Shown: in pieces, positions 1 through 8,722 of the stretch
Position numbering within the stretch: the first letter of the stretch is position 1
Layout of the letters: each line of letters opens with the position of its first letter
DNA from: an uncultured Bacillota bacterium
Lineage (GTDB): Bacteria; Bacillota; Clostridia; Peptostreptococcales; Anaerovoracaceae
Direction: 5' to 3'
Length of the DNA: 17,911 nt
Assembly: GCA_946629205.1 (NCBI GenBank)
Contig: CAMOXP010000008.1
Span: forward strand, 1 to 17,911
Translations under genes and position numbers: made by a program
The notes under the pieces: model-generated
Seen by the model: the letters and a program-made list of their open reading frames with translations, nothing else
Databases searched by the model: none
What the model was told of the DNA's origin: nothing

Positions 1-50
1 CGCAAGAACTGAAAATGGCATATGACCTGATCAAACGGCATCAGGAATAA
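1..50 (+). CDS. C-terminal end of an upstream gene, product unknown
   Basis: An open frame enters from the left edge and ends at TAA (48-50). Its last residues read QELKMAYDLIKRHQE, a helical, charged tail. It ends 14 bases before the start of the SMC-like ATPase, so the two are probably co-transcribed. Genes directly upstream of Rad50/SbcC/YhaN-like ATPases are often SbcD/Mre11-type metallophosphoesterases, so that is the natural guess. Fifteen residues cannot confirm it. Confidence 0.55.
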   Translation, partial: QELKMAYDLIKRHQE

Positions 51-64
51 GGGAGGGATAGAGT

Positions 65-2446
65 ATGGATATCAAAAGGGTCAGTTGTGATCAGTTCGCA
101 GGCCTTCTTGACCGCGAAATCGATTTGGATAAAGGACTGAATATTATCATCGGAGAAAATGAGTCAGGCAAAAGCTCCCTTGTCGATTTGATATACAATC
201 TGTTTTTTCAAAGCACGTCCTTAGATATGCGTCGGGATAAAGCCTTTGTCGGACAGTATTTTCCGAAGACCACCGGTGCGGTCAGCGGCGATATCATCGA
301 CGGAACGATTAGATTCGAAACCGAGGAAGGCGTGTATAAACTCGCAAAAGAATGGACCGGGAAGGATAGTCGCTGCAGACTGACTATGCCTAATGGGACT
401 GTGATACAGAATGAAGAGAAAATCAATGATGTGCTGGCTGGAATCCTGCAGTACGGCAGAGGCGTCTATGACGAGATGGTTTTTGCGTCACAGAAACGCG
501 ACCAGACGCTGCTGCGGGGGTTGTTAAGTGATAAGTCTTCGGGAAATGTCGATGAACTCGCGGCAACAATTGCCAGAGCCGTGATGCAGACCGGAGGAAT
601 CGAGCTGGGTGAAGCGGAAGCAGAACTGAATAAAACGATTAGTGATCTTGATGCCAGATGGGATTTCGGAGCGGACGCTCCTGAAGGCGGCCGTAAGAGA
701 GGTATCCAAAACAAGTGGAAGGTTGGCGAAAGAACAATTCTGCATGCGTACTACAAGAAAGAGGAAATCCTGGCGCTGCAGAAGGAAGCTGAGTTGGCGG
801 AGAAAGATGTTGAGAGGTTCAACGCGGCGCTTGCGGAACGGAAGGAAGAACTGCAGACCGAAGAAGAAAAACGTGAGGCTTTCGTGCAGATCCGCGCTGC
901 GATCAACGAACGAAACAGCAACCGCAAACTGCTGGAAACAGCCAAAAGGGAAGCCGGCGAAATGCAGGCTGCCATCGCGCACTGGCCGGAGGCGGAGAAA
1001 CAAAAGACGAGAGCAGAGGATTTGAAGAAACAGTACGATCTCGCGGCGAAGAAGCAGAAGTACCTTGCGGTCAGTGCACAGGTCGAAGAGAAAGAAAAAC
1101 TATCGCAGGAACTGGCAGACATTGGACAAATCGATGAATCAGATCTGGACGCGCTCAGAAAACTGCCGCGGGAGATCCAGATGCTGCAAACGAAACTGAA
1201 AGGGCTGGATTTGATTGCGCGCATTAGGCAATTGGGGGAAACCGAAATCCAGGTAACATCTTCGGTGAGCGGACAGCCGGTTGAAATCGATGCAGGTGAG
1301 GTTCACGTTACAGAGCCTGTAACGATCATGATTCCGGGAATCGCGGAAATCGATCTGGCGCCGGAAGGCGTCGATGTGGAAGATATCCGGAAACAACTCG
1401 ATGCAGCCTCGCAGCGGCAGAAGGCCATCTATACGAAATATGGGGTTGCGTCAGTGGACGAACTGGAAGACTTGAAGCATCGTTCAGACGTGCAGTCGGC
1501 GGCAATCGATAGAATCGATATGAAGATCGATACGCTGCTCCACGGAGAAGCCTGGGAGAGCCTCGAGCAGGAAGGCAGTGCGATTCCGGAGGGGTTGCCC
1601 GGAGTGCAGGAAGTCAGCGACGAGATCACAGCACTCTGCGGATCCAACGCTGATCAGTTTATCGGAGCGAAAACCACACAGATTTCGGGATACATTGATA
1701 AGTACGGCAGTCTCGATAAGCTCATTGCGTTCGAGGAACAGAAACGCGGAGAGCTGCAGCGCTTAGAAGAAAAAGCAGCCGGCGCGATGGAGATCCCCAA
1801 AGAATTTGAGGATATCACTGATGCAGATTCATTTGAAAGCGAACTGAAAACAAATATAAAAAGGCTCAAGAATCAAGTTGAAGAAGCAAATGAGGATCTG
1901 CGGGAAGCGTATCAGAGATTAGGGGAAAAATCATCCGAAGAATATTCCGAAGAGTACACAGCCGCGGAGGAAGCTTTCGAGCGGATCAAAAGGGAACACG
2001 CCAGATGGGTGCATATCCGCGACACTTTCCTGCAGGTCAAAGAAAACTACAAAGGCGACCCAATGGGCGATATCGAGGAGAACTTCAAACACAATCTGTC
2101 GCTTTTGACCGACGGAACAGTTCAGGTGGATTCCGTCCGGGAAGACCTGAAGGCTTCCATTACAAGCGGGAGATCGCTTTTGAGTGAGGACATCCTTTCG
2201 GAAGGAACGAAGGATACTATTTCCCTCGCCTTCAGGCTTGCGATGCTGAAACACCTGTATCCAAACGGCGGTTGCATCGCCGTCTTTGACGATCCATTTA
2301 CCGACATGGATCCGAAGCGGACAGAAGCAGCATGCCGGATGATCCAGGAATTCGCAGAGGAGAACCAGGTGATCTTCATGACTTGCGACAGCAAGTACAA
2401 GGAATTGCTTTCCGGAAATACGATAATGATAGATAACGATAGATAA
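65..2446 (+). CDS. SMC/Rad50/YhaN-like AAA family ATPase
   Basis: This 793-residue protein has the split ABC-ATPase layout of Rad50/SbcC/YhaN proteins. Visible motifs are Walker A GENESGKSS (residues 30-38), a Q-loop glutamine near Q143 (FASQKRD), signature LSEGTKD (711-717), Walker B IAVFDDPF (738-745) and a D-loop around TDMD (746-749). Two long charged, heptad-like stretches (about 215-345 and 445-690) should form coiled coils. They flank a short beta-rich insert (about 395-440). No CxxC zinc hook is visible between the coils, which favours a YhaN-like protein over canonical SbcC/Rad50. The family acts in DNA repair or DNA-end processing, usually with a metallophosphoesterase partner; that role is inferred here. 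The ATG follows GGGAGGGA. The 3' end carries a 10-bp tandem duplication that includes the stop codon. Confidence 0.9.
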   Translation: MDIKRVSCDQFAGLLDREIDLDKGLNIIIGENESGKSSLVDLIYNLFFQSTSLDMRRDKAFVGQYFPKTTGAVSGDIIDGTIRFETEEGVYKLAKEWTGKDSRCRLTMPNGTVIQNEEKINDVLAGILQYGRGVYDEMVFASQKRDQTLLRGLLSDKSSGNVDELAATIARAVMQTGGIELGEAEAELNKTISDLDARWDFGADAPEGGRKRGIQNKWKVGERTILHAYYKKEEILALQKEAELAEKDVERFNAALAERKEELQTEEEKREAFVQIRAAINERNSNRKLLETAKREAGEMQAAIAHWPEAEKQKTRAEDLKKQYDLAAKKQKYLAVSAQVEEKEKLSQELADIGQIDESDLDALRKLPREIQMLQTKLKGLDLIARIRQLGETEIQVTSSVSGQPVEIDAGEVHVTEPVTIMIPGIAEIDLAPEGVDVEDIRKQLDAASQRQKAIYTKYGVASVDELEDLKHRSDVQSAAIDRIDMKIDTLLHGEAWESLEQEGSAIPEGLPGVQEVSDEITALCGSNADQFIGAKTTQISGYIDKYGSLDKLIAFEEQKRGELQRLEEKAAGAMEIPKEFEDITDADSFESELKTNIKRLKNQVEEANEDLREAYQRLGEKSSEEYSEEYTAAEEAFERIKREHARWVHIRDTFLQVKENYKGDPMGDIEENFKHNLSLLTDGTVQVDSVREDLKASITSGRSLLSEDILSEGTKDTISLAFRLAMLKHLYPNGGCIAVFDDPFTDMDPKRTEAACRMIQEFAEENQVIFMTCDSKYKELLSGNTIMIDNDR

Positions 2447-2450
2447 CGAT
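2431..2450 (+). repeat. 10-bp tandem duplication across a stop codon
   Basis: AGATAACGAT occurs twice in direct succession (2431-2440 and 2441-2450). The stop codon of the ATPase (2444-2446) lies in the second unit. The duplication changes only the last few residues (IDNDR) and the short spacer to the next gene. Confidence 0.9.
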
Positions 2451-2462
2451 ATTAAGTAACAA

Positions 2463-3377
2463 ATGAACCGATTCGCGTATCTTTTGCCTTTAATAGCAGG
2501 AACCTGCTGGGGGTGTACGGGCATATTCGTCCGTACGCTCGATGATGCAGGGCTGGACAACATCACGATCACCTTTTCAAGGGTCGGGGTGATGTTTCTG
2601 ATGCTGCTTTTGGCTACCGTAGTGTATGACCGGAACCTGCTGCGCATCAAAAGACGCGACTTGCTTTTGCTGGCGGTGATCGGAGTCGACGGGCTGGTTT
2701 TGATGAATATCTGCTATAATATTTCCATCACATCGCTGAGCATGTCGCTGGCGTCGATCCTGCTGTGCACAGCGCCGGTGTTCGTGATCATTTTCGGATC
2801 GGTGCTGTATGGGGAGAAGATCACGCTGCTGCGGGTGGCTTGTATGATCGGAGCGCTGATCGGATGCGTTCTGCTCAGCGGGATCGTCGAATCGGGCGAA
2901 CTGAAATGGAGCGTGCTCGGACTGGCCATGGGCGTCGCTTCGTCGATCACCAACGCGGCTTACGCCATCACACTGAAGGAGGCAACGGATGTACGAAAGC
3001 TTCATCCGCTTACGATCCAGCTTTACACGACGCTGATCGGCATGATCATCATGATCCCGATGACAGATTTCGGGATGATCGTGGACTTCGTTGCGGTGTC
3101 TCCGGGGAAGGGGATCCTGTTCCTTCTGGCCCACGCACTGGTCGCGTCGCTTTTGCCGAACCTGCTGTACGCCATCGCGTTCCTCTATGTGGATTCCAGT
3201 GTGGCGTCGATCCTGGCCTCGGGGGCGGAGCCGACCTCGGCACTGCTGTTTGGTTTATTTGTTTATCGTGAAATACCGACTGTGTTCGGCATCATCGGCA
3301 TGATCATCGTAGTAGTTTCCATGGTCGTGCTGAGCAAGTCGGATACCAAGACGGAGAAAAAAGAGACTATAGAATAA
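2463..3377 (+). CDS. EamA/DMT-family transporter
   Basis: This 304-residue polytopic membrane protein shows about ten hydrophobic segments in two similar halves (about 1-140 and 150-290), as in drug/metabolite transporters with two EamA domains. The N-terminus (LLPLIAGTCWGCTGIFVRTL) and the segment containing PVFVIIFGSVLYGEKI are typical of the family, as is the pattern of a helix ending in a conserved small-residue or proline stretch before an acidic loop (ASGAEPTSALLFGLFVYREIP). Such proteins export or import small metabolites across the cytoplasmic membrane; the substrate cannot be predicted. It starts 16 bases after the ATPase stop and lacks a clear Shine-Dalgarno sequence, so translation may depend on coupling to the upstream gene. 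The C-terminal tail is highly charged and cytoplasmic. Confidence 0.9.
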   Translation: MNRFAYLLPLIAGTCWGCTGIFVRTLDDAGLDNITITFSRVGVMFLMLLLATVVYDRNLLRIKRRDLLLLAVIGVDGLVLMNICYNISITSLSMSLASILLCTAPVFVIIFGSVLYGEKITLLRVACMIGALIGCVLLSGIVESGELKWSVLGLAMGVASSITNAAYAITLKEATDVRKLHPLTIQLYTTLIGMIIMIPMTDFGMIVDFVAVSPGKGILFLLAHALVASLLPNLLYAIAFLYVDSSVASILASGAEPTSALLFGLFVYREIPTVFGIIGMIIVVVSMVVLSKSDTKTEKKETIE

Positions 3378-3396
3378 TACATAGAAGGAGACCAAC

Positions 3397-6066
3397 ATGA
3401 TTTTGCTTAATCTGTTTATTGACCCGGTGGCACTGATCGTTTCCTGGATCTATCATTCCATCGCGTATTTCTGCCTCCTGAATAAAATGGGCCTGAAGAA
3501 GCGTGATTGCGTGATCCCGTTCCTGGCAGAACGGCAATTCAGTAAGCTGCTGTTTCGGCGCATGCGGAGTTTCTACAGGCCGTTTATAGTCGCAGCCGTG
3601 CTCATGGTGGCGGCGCTGTATCTGGGTGTTGATGAGAATCTGGGATGGGTGTACGCCATCTCAGCATTCATCGTTTACGGCGTCTTTGTTATCCGGCTGT
3701 ACTGGCGCATGGCCAAAGCCTTCGGCAAAGGCAAGATTTTCGCGATCGGGATGATTCTTGTGCCCGTGATTTTCCTGCTGGTCCTGGCGTTCGGCAGATC
3801 ACGGTATCAGGGAATCGCACTCAAGCCGGTGCCGGAACACTCAAAGGCGGGGCGCTTTGTGCGCAGGACAGGTCTGGTGCTGATTTCCCTTGCGGAGATC
3901 ACCGTCCTGGTGCTCGGCATCGGGTTCCTGACGATCCGGACACTGCCGCCGGAAATTCTGGTTGATCAGAATCTGTCAGAGATCCACGACAAGACCAAGG
4001 ATCTGCAGGGGGACGACCAGTTCCTGACGCGGGACGACATGATGGGGAAGGCCGCCGCATCAGTGGCTGACATAAAACCAAGCAGAGCGCACTTCTTCCC
4101 GGATCATTCCGCTGACAAGAATGTCGTCGTCATGACTTATGTGATCGGATCCAATCTCGAACACAAGGCAGGACTGGCGTCAGCCAACATCACGCAGATG
4201 ATCGAAGCGACGAAGCAGGGCGACGGTCTGACCTTCGTCATGGAAGCAGGCGGCACGAACCGCTGGTTCACCGGCGGCATCGATGCAGCCAGCTATGGAC
4301 GCTATGAAATCAAAGAGGGGAATCTGACAAAGGTGAAAGAACTGTCGGATGACATGTGCATGTCCGATGAAAAAAGTCTGGAAGATTTCCTGAAATGGAC
4401 GAAGAAGAACTATCCGGCGGATCGTTATATGCTCGTGCTGTGGGATCACGGCGGCGGCGTATGCGGCGGTTACGGCCAGGACGATATCAACAGTAAAACA
4501 GACGGGGACAACCCGTTTGGCTGTCTGCAGGTGAACGAGATCCTGAACGCCATTAAGGCATCGGATACGAAGTTTGACGTGATCGGTTTCGACGCCTGCC
4601 TCATGCAGGATATTGAGATAGCATCGGCCATGGAACCGTATGCAGATTATTATCTGGCGTCGGAAGAGGTCGAAGGCGGCTATGGATGGTTCTATACTTC
4701 CGCTTTCGGCAAGCTGGCAGCGGATCCGGGTCTGCCGACGGAAGCCTTCGCGGAAGACCTGCTCTCTACCTACGATCAGCTCAACACGATCGTAAAGGAC
4801 GAGGACGGCAAGCCGGATACGGGCGCGACTCTGTCCCTCGTCGATACGACGCTGGCCAAGCCCGCGTATAAGGAATTCTGTGACTTTCTGGATCACGCGG
4901 ATAAGATCATCAAGGAAGATCCTGACGCCTATGCGGATTTTGCAGTAGCAGGAACAAACGCCTACAATTTCTCAGATGACATGCAGATCGACCTGGTGGA
5001 CTTCCTGACGACTCTGCGCAAGGCAGATTATAACAATACCTTAGGTTCGGACAAGGAGATAAAGAACCTGAGCGATACCATACACAGCTGCGTGCTCTAC
5101 CGCAACAAGGCCTCCGCTTCCGGCATCAACGGGATGGCCTTTGCTTTCCCGTACAAGGCAATCGGGTTTTACGGCGATACCAGCAAGCAGCTGAAGAACA
5201 TGTCCCTGAAGACGGAGCGGCGTGTGTTCAATGACATCTTCAGCATCATGGCGGCCCAGCAGAAGAAGGCCGCGGAGCAGGAGGATGCAGACGGTGATTC
5301 TTCATTTTGGGAAGAAGTGTTCGGATCCACCGACTACACCGAAGAAGATTGGTATGTGAAAGGCTTTGAAGATTATGAGGACGCACAGGCGCTGGTCGAT
5401 ATCCCGCTGAAAGAGACCGCGGACGGATACGAGATCCAGCTTCCGAAGAAACTCTGGAAGATCATTGCGGATTGCCGGACGATGCTGTACCAGAACGTAT
5501 CTGATGCGTCAGGTGAGGAGATGCAGTACCTGGGGACCGATTATGTGGGCGGCGAGGACGCGGCCGGGCATCCGATGATCACCATGGATGACAATTGGGT
5601 GCACATCGATGGACAGGTCGTCTGCTATGAAGCGGAACAGGTCCGCGAGACTGAGGATGGCGACATCTATACAGGAAAAGTCAAAGCCCGTCTGAATGGG
5701 AAACGGGACATTACCCTCTATATAGAGTGGGATCCTGTGAAGGACGACGCGGCTCCGCCGGCGGGACATGTCACAGGTTATGATACTGAAATAAGCGAAA
5801 AACTCGGCAGCTATATGGACACAAAGGGGTTGCTGAAGCTGAAGTCAGGTGATAGCATTCAGTTCGTCTTCGACACTTATGACGCGGAGGGGAACCTGAT
5901 CAAAACATCACCGGAAGGCAAAAAAATCCGTGTATCGAAGCAGAACAGGCTGACTGTAGAGGATGCGCCGCTGGATGCCGGCGATTATACGTTCGGCGGC
6001 GTGCTGACGGATGTTTATCAGAGAACCATGACTACGGAAATGATCGAGGCGAACCTCGGCGAATAG
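3397..6066 (+). CDS. Membrane-anchored clostripain-family (C11) cysteine peptidase
   Basis: An 889-residue protein. Residues 1-180 carry about five transmembrane segments and resemble the DUF5684 membrane domain (KMGLKKRDCVIPFL near the start, then AKAFGKGKIFAIGMILVPVIF and LAFGRSRYQG). From about residue 240 a clostripain-like C11 domain follows. It begins VVVMTYVIGSNLE, with the catalytic histidine in LWDHGGG (H351) and the catalytic cysteine in GFDACLM (C401), followed by ASEEVEGGYGW. Residues about 640-889 form a beta-rich extension of unknown role. C11 enzymes usually cleave after arginine or lysine and often self-activate. The active domain probably faces outward, anchored by the N-terminal helices, but this orientation is inferred. 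The ATG follows GAAGGAGA at good spacing. It begins 19 bases after the transporter stop and ends 16 bases before the next gene. Confidence 0.88.
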   Translation: MILLNLFIDPVALIVSWIYHSIAYFCLLNKMGLKKRDCVIPFLAERQFSKLLFRRMRSFYRPFIVAAVLMVAALYLGVDENLGWVYAISAFIVYGVFVIRLYWRMAKAFGKGKIFAIGMILVPVIFLLVLAFGRSRYQGIALKPVPEHSKAGRFVRRTGLVLISLAEITVLVLGIGFLTIRTLPPEILVDQNLSEIHDKTKDLQGDDQFLTRDDMMGKAAASVADIKPSRAHFFPDHSADKNVVVMTYVIGSNLEHKAGLASANITQMIEATKQGDGLTFVMEAGGTNRWFTGGIDAASYGRYEIKEGNLTKVKELSDDMCMSDEKSLEDFLKWTKKNYPADRYMLVLWDHGGGVCGGYGQDDINSKTDGDNPFGCLQVNEILNAIKASDTKFDVIGFDACLMQDIEIASAMEPYADYYLASEEVEGGYGWFYTSAFGKLAADPGLPTEAFAEDLLSTYDQLNTIVKDEDGKPDTGATLSLVDTTLAKPAYKEFCDFLDHADKIIKEDPDAYADFAVAGTNAYNFSDDMQIDLVDFLTTLRKADYNNTLGSDKEIKNLSDTIHSCVLYRNKASASGINGMAFAFPYKAIGFYGDTSKQLKNMSLKTERRVFNDIFSIMAAQQKKAAEQEDADGDSSFWEEVFGSTDYTEEDWYVKGFEDYEDAQALVDIPLKETADGYEIQLPKKLWKIIADCRTMLYQNVSDASGEEMQYLGTDYVGGEDAAGHPMITMDDNWVHIDGQVVCYEAEQVRETEDGDIYTGKVKARLNGKRDITLYIEWDPVKDDAAPPAGHVTGYDTEISEKLGSYMDTKGLLKLKSGDSIQFVFDTYDAEGNLIKTSPEGKKIRVSKQNRLTVEDAPLDAGDYTFGGVLTDVYQRTMTTEMIEANLGE

Positions 6067-6075
6067 AGAGACGGA

Positions 6076-6111
6076 CCAAAGGATGGATCAAAGGATAGAT
6101 CAAAGTGCGGA
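6076..6111 (+). repeat. 12-bp degenerate tandem repeat over a start codon
   Basis: Three units of a 12-bp pattern run in tandem: CCAAAGGATGGA, TCAAAGGATAGA and TCAAAGTGCGGA. The first unit contains the start codon (6083-6085) of the next gene, so the repeat encodes its first residues (MDQRIDQSADQ). Confidence 0.8.
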
Positions 6112-6628
6112 TCAGAAAAAACTGAGGCGATATGAACATAGCCTGGCCATCAGCGGCGCAGGGATCATTATGTTTGGCTCATGGAACATCATCAAGACAG
6201 CTGTGTTTTTTGTGATCACGCCGATAGACGAAGTGTACGCTGCACTCATGCGCGACATAGAAATCGACTGGGGTGATGTTCCGTTCTCTAAGGAGACTGG
6301 TACATATCTTGTACTTGCGATGATTCTGATGCTTTTGCTGCTTAGCCTGATGCTCCGGCTTTTCATCGGCCACGCAGCGATACAGGAAGGAAGGCGTATT
6401 CGCAGGCGCAGGGCAGTCTATGTTGTCCTGGCGGCGTTGATTGGTGCAGTACTGCTCTTCGGCATCGTCGCAAGAGTCATTGCCTTCCTCAAGGGGGTAG
6501 AAACGCTGTCAGGGATCACGGGTGCATCGACGGTGTCGATTTTTGTGGATGTGACCTCATTTTTCTGTGCGTTGGAATTGGTCATCGCGGCGATCATGGT
6601 GCGCAGACTCAGAAAGGGGGCGGCGTAA
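6083..6628 (+). CDS. Four-helix membrane protein, function unknown
   Basis: I do not recognise the family of this 181-residue protein. Four hydrophobic segments are visible: about 23-45 (including ISGAGIIMFGSWNI), 72-95 (LVLAMILMLLLLSLMLRLFI), 110-132 (YVVLAALIGAVLLFGIVARV) and 148-174. A basic loop, EGRRIRRRR, lies between helices 2 and 3, and the tail RRLRKGAA is basic, so both are probably cytoplasmic. The N-terminus is polar and repetitive. The start is uncertain: ATG 6083 has only GAGAGACGGA as a weak ribosome binding site, but no better in-frame start precedes the first helix. Its stop overlaps the next start by one base (TAATG), so it is almost certainly translated with the DUF6765-like gene. 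Confidence 0.75.
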   Translation: MDQRIDQSADQKKLRRYEHSLAISGAGIIMFGSWNIIKTAVFFVITPIDEVYAALMRDIEIDWGDVPFSKETGTYLVLAMILMLLLLSLMLRLFIGHAAIQEGRRIRRRRAVYVVLAALIGAVLLFGIVARVIAFLKGVETLSGITGASTVSIFVDVTSFFCALELVIAAIMVRRLRKGAA

Positions 6629-7719
6629 TGCAAAAGGATTTTCATTACTACGCGACCTACTGCGCGGCATATCTTGCCGGCTACTCTCATGAAGAGAGTC
6701 TGGACATCTGTTACAGCGCCCAGTTCGTGGACCATTGTTCCAAAACTCTGCTGCAGAAAATCAAAGGCCCATCTGCAGCTGCAACGACACAGCTGCAGCT
6801 GGAACTCATGGAGATGAGGCCGGATGCGTTGAGCTTGCAGGACACCACCAGAATCTGGTCGGCCTTTCACTTCCTGCCGGAGGACCTGTACGCTCCGTCA
6901 AAAGGCGGTAAGCGTTACCGGAGCAAGTACCGTCTCATCTGCGGACCGAACGGGAAGCTACTGGCCCGAACTGTTGGAATTGCCAAAGGCAAAAGCCTTC
7001 AGGCAATCGGGCTTGTTATGCATGTTCTGGCAGACACCTGGGCGCACCGCTATTTCGCGGGGACGCCATCCCTTGTCATCAACAATACGAATTATTACTT
7101 CTATGAGATTCTTGAAAATGGCGACTCCGAGACAGAGCGGCATATCACATTCCGGCATAATCCGGGCCTGCCGGACGATCCCGAAGAAGGCAAATACACG
7201 AACAGTGTTCATCAGTCCAATGAGAACAATGTCATGAATCTGGGGCACGGCAGAGCAGGACATCTGCCGGACTACAGCTTTATCAAGTACAAATATCTTC
7301 CGGCCTGGGGCGGCTATGAGGAGATCATCAAGGACAATCCCTCTGATTATATGCACGCTTTCGCCCAAATGGTGTACGCGCTCCGTTGGCTGCGTTCAGA
7401 CGCCCAGGCAGAAGAATTCCGCGTGGATGTTTATGACAGCAAGCGTGTTGTGCCGCACATTGAGGAAATCCGCAGAATACTCAAGCGGCGGCAGACAGAC
7501 GCTTCTGAAGACTGGAAAGCCTTTGCAGAAAAACTGTCCGGGAAGACAATCGAGGACTTTGACCTTGCGAAATACCAAGAGGAATATAAGAGCGCGCCAA
7601 AAGACGGGAAGGACAGCACATTCATTGGCCGCTTCATCACAGCTGCGCTCATCCAGAAACGCATGGTGACCGAAGAAATCAGCGCTGCCGGCATTAAACT
7701 GGCAGGAAAATGGAGGTGA
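6628..7719 (+). CDS. Probable DUF6765 protein, putative metal-dependent hydrolase
   Basis: A 363-residue soluble protein whose N-terminus (QKDFHYYATYCAAYLAGYSHEES, followed by AQFVDHC) matches my memory of DUF6765 proteins. It has no signal peptide. A clear HxxxDxxxH motif sits in HVLADTWAH (H132, D136, H140), and further candidate metal ligands are D4, H6, H21, D35 and H36. This spacing recalls zinc-dependent phospholipase C/S1-P1 nuclease folds, in which an HxxxD pair binds zinc. I infer a metal-dependent, mostly helical hydrolase, but no substrate can be read from the sequence. The start codon overlaps the stop of the preceding membrane protein gene (6626-6628), and the downstream gene starts six bases after its stop. 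These neighbours suggest the three products act at the membrane together. Confidence 0.75.
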   Translation: MQKDFHYYATYCAAYLAGYSHEESLDICYSAQFVDHCSKTLLQKIKGPSAAATTQLQLELMEMRPDALSLQDTTRIWSAFHFLPEDLYAPSKGGKRYRSKYRLICGPNGKLLARTVGIAKGKSLQAIGLVMHVLADTWAHRYFAGTPSLVINNTNYYFYEILENGDSETERHITFRHNPGLPDDPEEGKYTNSVHQSNENNVMNLGHGRAGHLPDYSFIKYKYLPAWGGYEEIIKDNPSDYMHAFAQMVYALRWLRSDAQAEEFRVDVYDSKRVVPHIEEIRRILKRRQTDASEDWKAFAEKLSGKTIEDFDLAKYQEEYKSAPKDGKDSTFIGRFITAALIQKRMVTEEISAAGIKLAGKWR

Positions 7720-7725
7720 TGGATC

Positions 7726-8271
7726 ATGACGAAAACCAGACGCATTGTGAATATCGTCACCGGGCTGTTCATGATACTCGTTGCCTTCCTTTTGGCAGTC
7801 GACGCGAATCAGACCTATCCCGCGGTGATCTTCATATTCGGTATTACGATGCTCATTGCAAGTATCCGATCGCTGGTCTACTACATTTCCATGGCGCGGC
7901 ATATGGTTGGCGGAAGGACCATACTTTACCGGGCGATTATCATGCTGGATCTGTCGCTTTTCACACTGTCTCTGACAGATGTGCCGCTGTACTGCATTGT
8001 TCTGTATCTGGCAGGGATACATATTTTCGCCGCCTTCGTGGATATTATGCGTTGTATCGAATCCATGCGGCTGCGGGCACCGTCCTGGCGGATGAGCCTC
8101 ATCTCGGGGGTGGTCAACCTCTTTTTGGGGGTTCTTTGCATTGTATTCATTGAAAACGTTACGGTGGCGGTGGGAATATATTCACTGGGATTGGCCTATT
8201 CCGGAATGATCCGCATCATCCAGGCTTTCCGCAAAAACAAGACGCTGTACGGCAATGCGCCGGCGGTTTGA
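7726..8271 (+). CDS. HdeD/DUF308-like membrane protein
   Basis: A 181-residue protein made almost entirely of six hydrophobic helices in short hairpin pairs, typical of the HdeD/DUF308 family. The opening RIVNIVTGLFMILVAFLLAV and the later repeat-like SLISGVVNLFLGVLCIVFI are alike, as expected for the internal repeats of this family. HdeD itself is an acid-resistance membrane protein in E. coli, but most Firmicute homologues have no assigned function. Translation starts at ATG 7726 behind GGAGGTGAT (7712-7720), one of the best Shine-Dalgarno sequences in the window, which overlaps the stop of the DUF6765-like gene. No terminator is visible downstream before the STAS gene promoter. Confidence 0.8.
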   Translation: MTKTRRIVNIVTGLFMILVAFLLAVDANQTYPAVIFIFGITMLIASIRSLVYYISMARHMVGGRTILYRAIIMLDLSLFTLSLTDVPLYCIVLYLAGIHIFAAFVDIMRCIESMRLRAPSWRMSLISGVVNLFLGVLCIVFIENVTVAVGIYSLGLAYSGMIRIIQAFRKNKTLYGNAPAV

Positions 8272-8292
8272 TGGTGAATTTTGCGATAATTG

Positions 8293-8323
8293 TTGTAACA
8301 AGAAAGATGTTTTGGTGTATACT
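8293..8323 (+). promoter_or_regulatory. Candidate promoter for the STAS/ATPase pair
   Basis: TTGTAA (8293-8298) and TATACT (8318-8323) are 19 bases apart in an AT-rich gap between two otherwise GC-richer genes. The spacer is longer than the ideal 17, so this is a moderate housekeeping-type promoter at best. Transcription would start near 8330. Confidence 0.5.
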
Positions 8324-8368
8324 TATGATATTATAAATCAGAAAAAACTGATGGGAGGAATTATTGAA

Positions 8369-8665
8369 ATGGAAATCAAGAAAACTCTGGAAGGCGAAAA
8401 ACTCACAGTAGCGATCAGCGGAAGACTGGACACGACTACAGCTCCGGAACTGGAAGAGGCTCTGAAGGAATCAATGGATGGAATCAGTGAACTGGTCATC
8501 GACTTCACTGAGACAGAGTACATTTCATCTGCCGGACTGCGGGTACTGCTTTCTGCTCAGAAGACCATGAACAAGCAGGGAAGCATGATCGTCACCGGCG
8601 TCAATGATGTGATCATGGAGATCTTTGAAGTGACAGGATTCGTCGACATTCTGGATATTCAGTAA
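8369..8665 (+). CDS. STAS-domain anti-sigma factor antagonist (RsbV/SpoIIAA-like)
   Basis: A 98-residue single STAS domain: ITLEGEKL-type N-terminal strand (here KTLEGEKLTVAISGRLD), the ELVIDFTETEYISSAGLR core and a final amphipathic helix. Ser54 in ISSAGLR lines up with the serine that partner kinases phosphorylate in SpoIIAA and RsbV. When unphosphorylated, such proteins bind the anti-sigma/kinase partner and release its target. The frame is open from 8255, but ATG 8369 is the sensible start: it follows GGGAGG (8353-8358) and fits the family N-terminus. The partner ATPase gene lies 57 bases downstream. No sigma factor or PP2C phosphatase gene is in the neighbourhood, so the controlled target is unknown. 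Confidence 0.9.
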   Translation: MEIKKTLEGEKLTVAISGRLDTTTAPELEEALKESMDGISELVIDFTETEYISSAGLRVLLSAQKTMNKQGSMIVTGVNDVIMEIFEVTGFVDILDIQ

Positions 8666-8722
8666 TACAGCCTGACGATCCGGCAGGGTGTTTCTCGGCA
8701 GACCAGACGGAGGGTCATCAGA

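Noticed and set aside
65..2446. Canonical SbcC/Rad50 with zinc hook
   Set aside because: No CxxC motif is visible between the two coiled-coil stretches, so the narrower name and gene symbol sbcC were not used.
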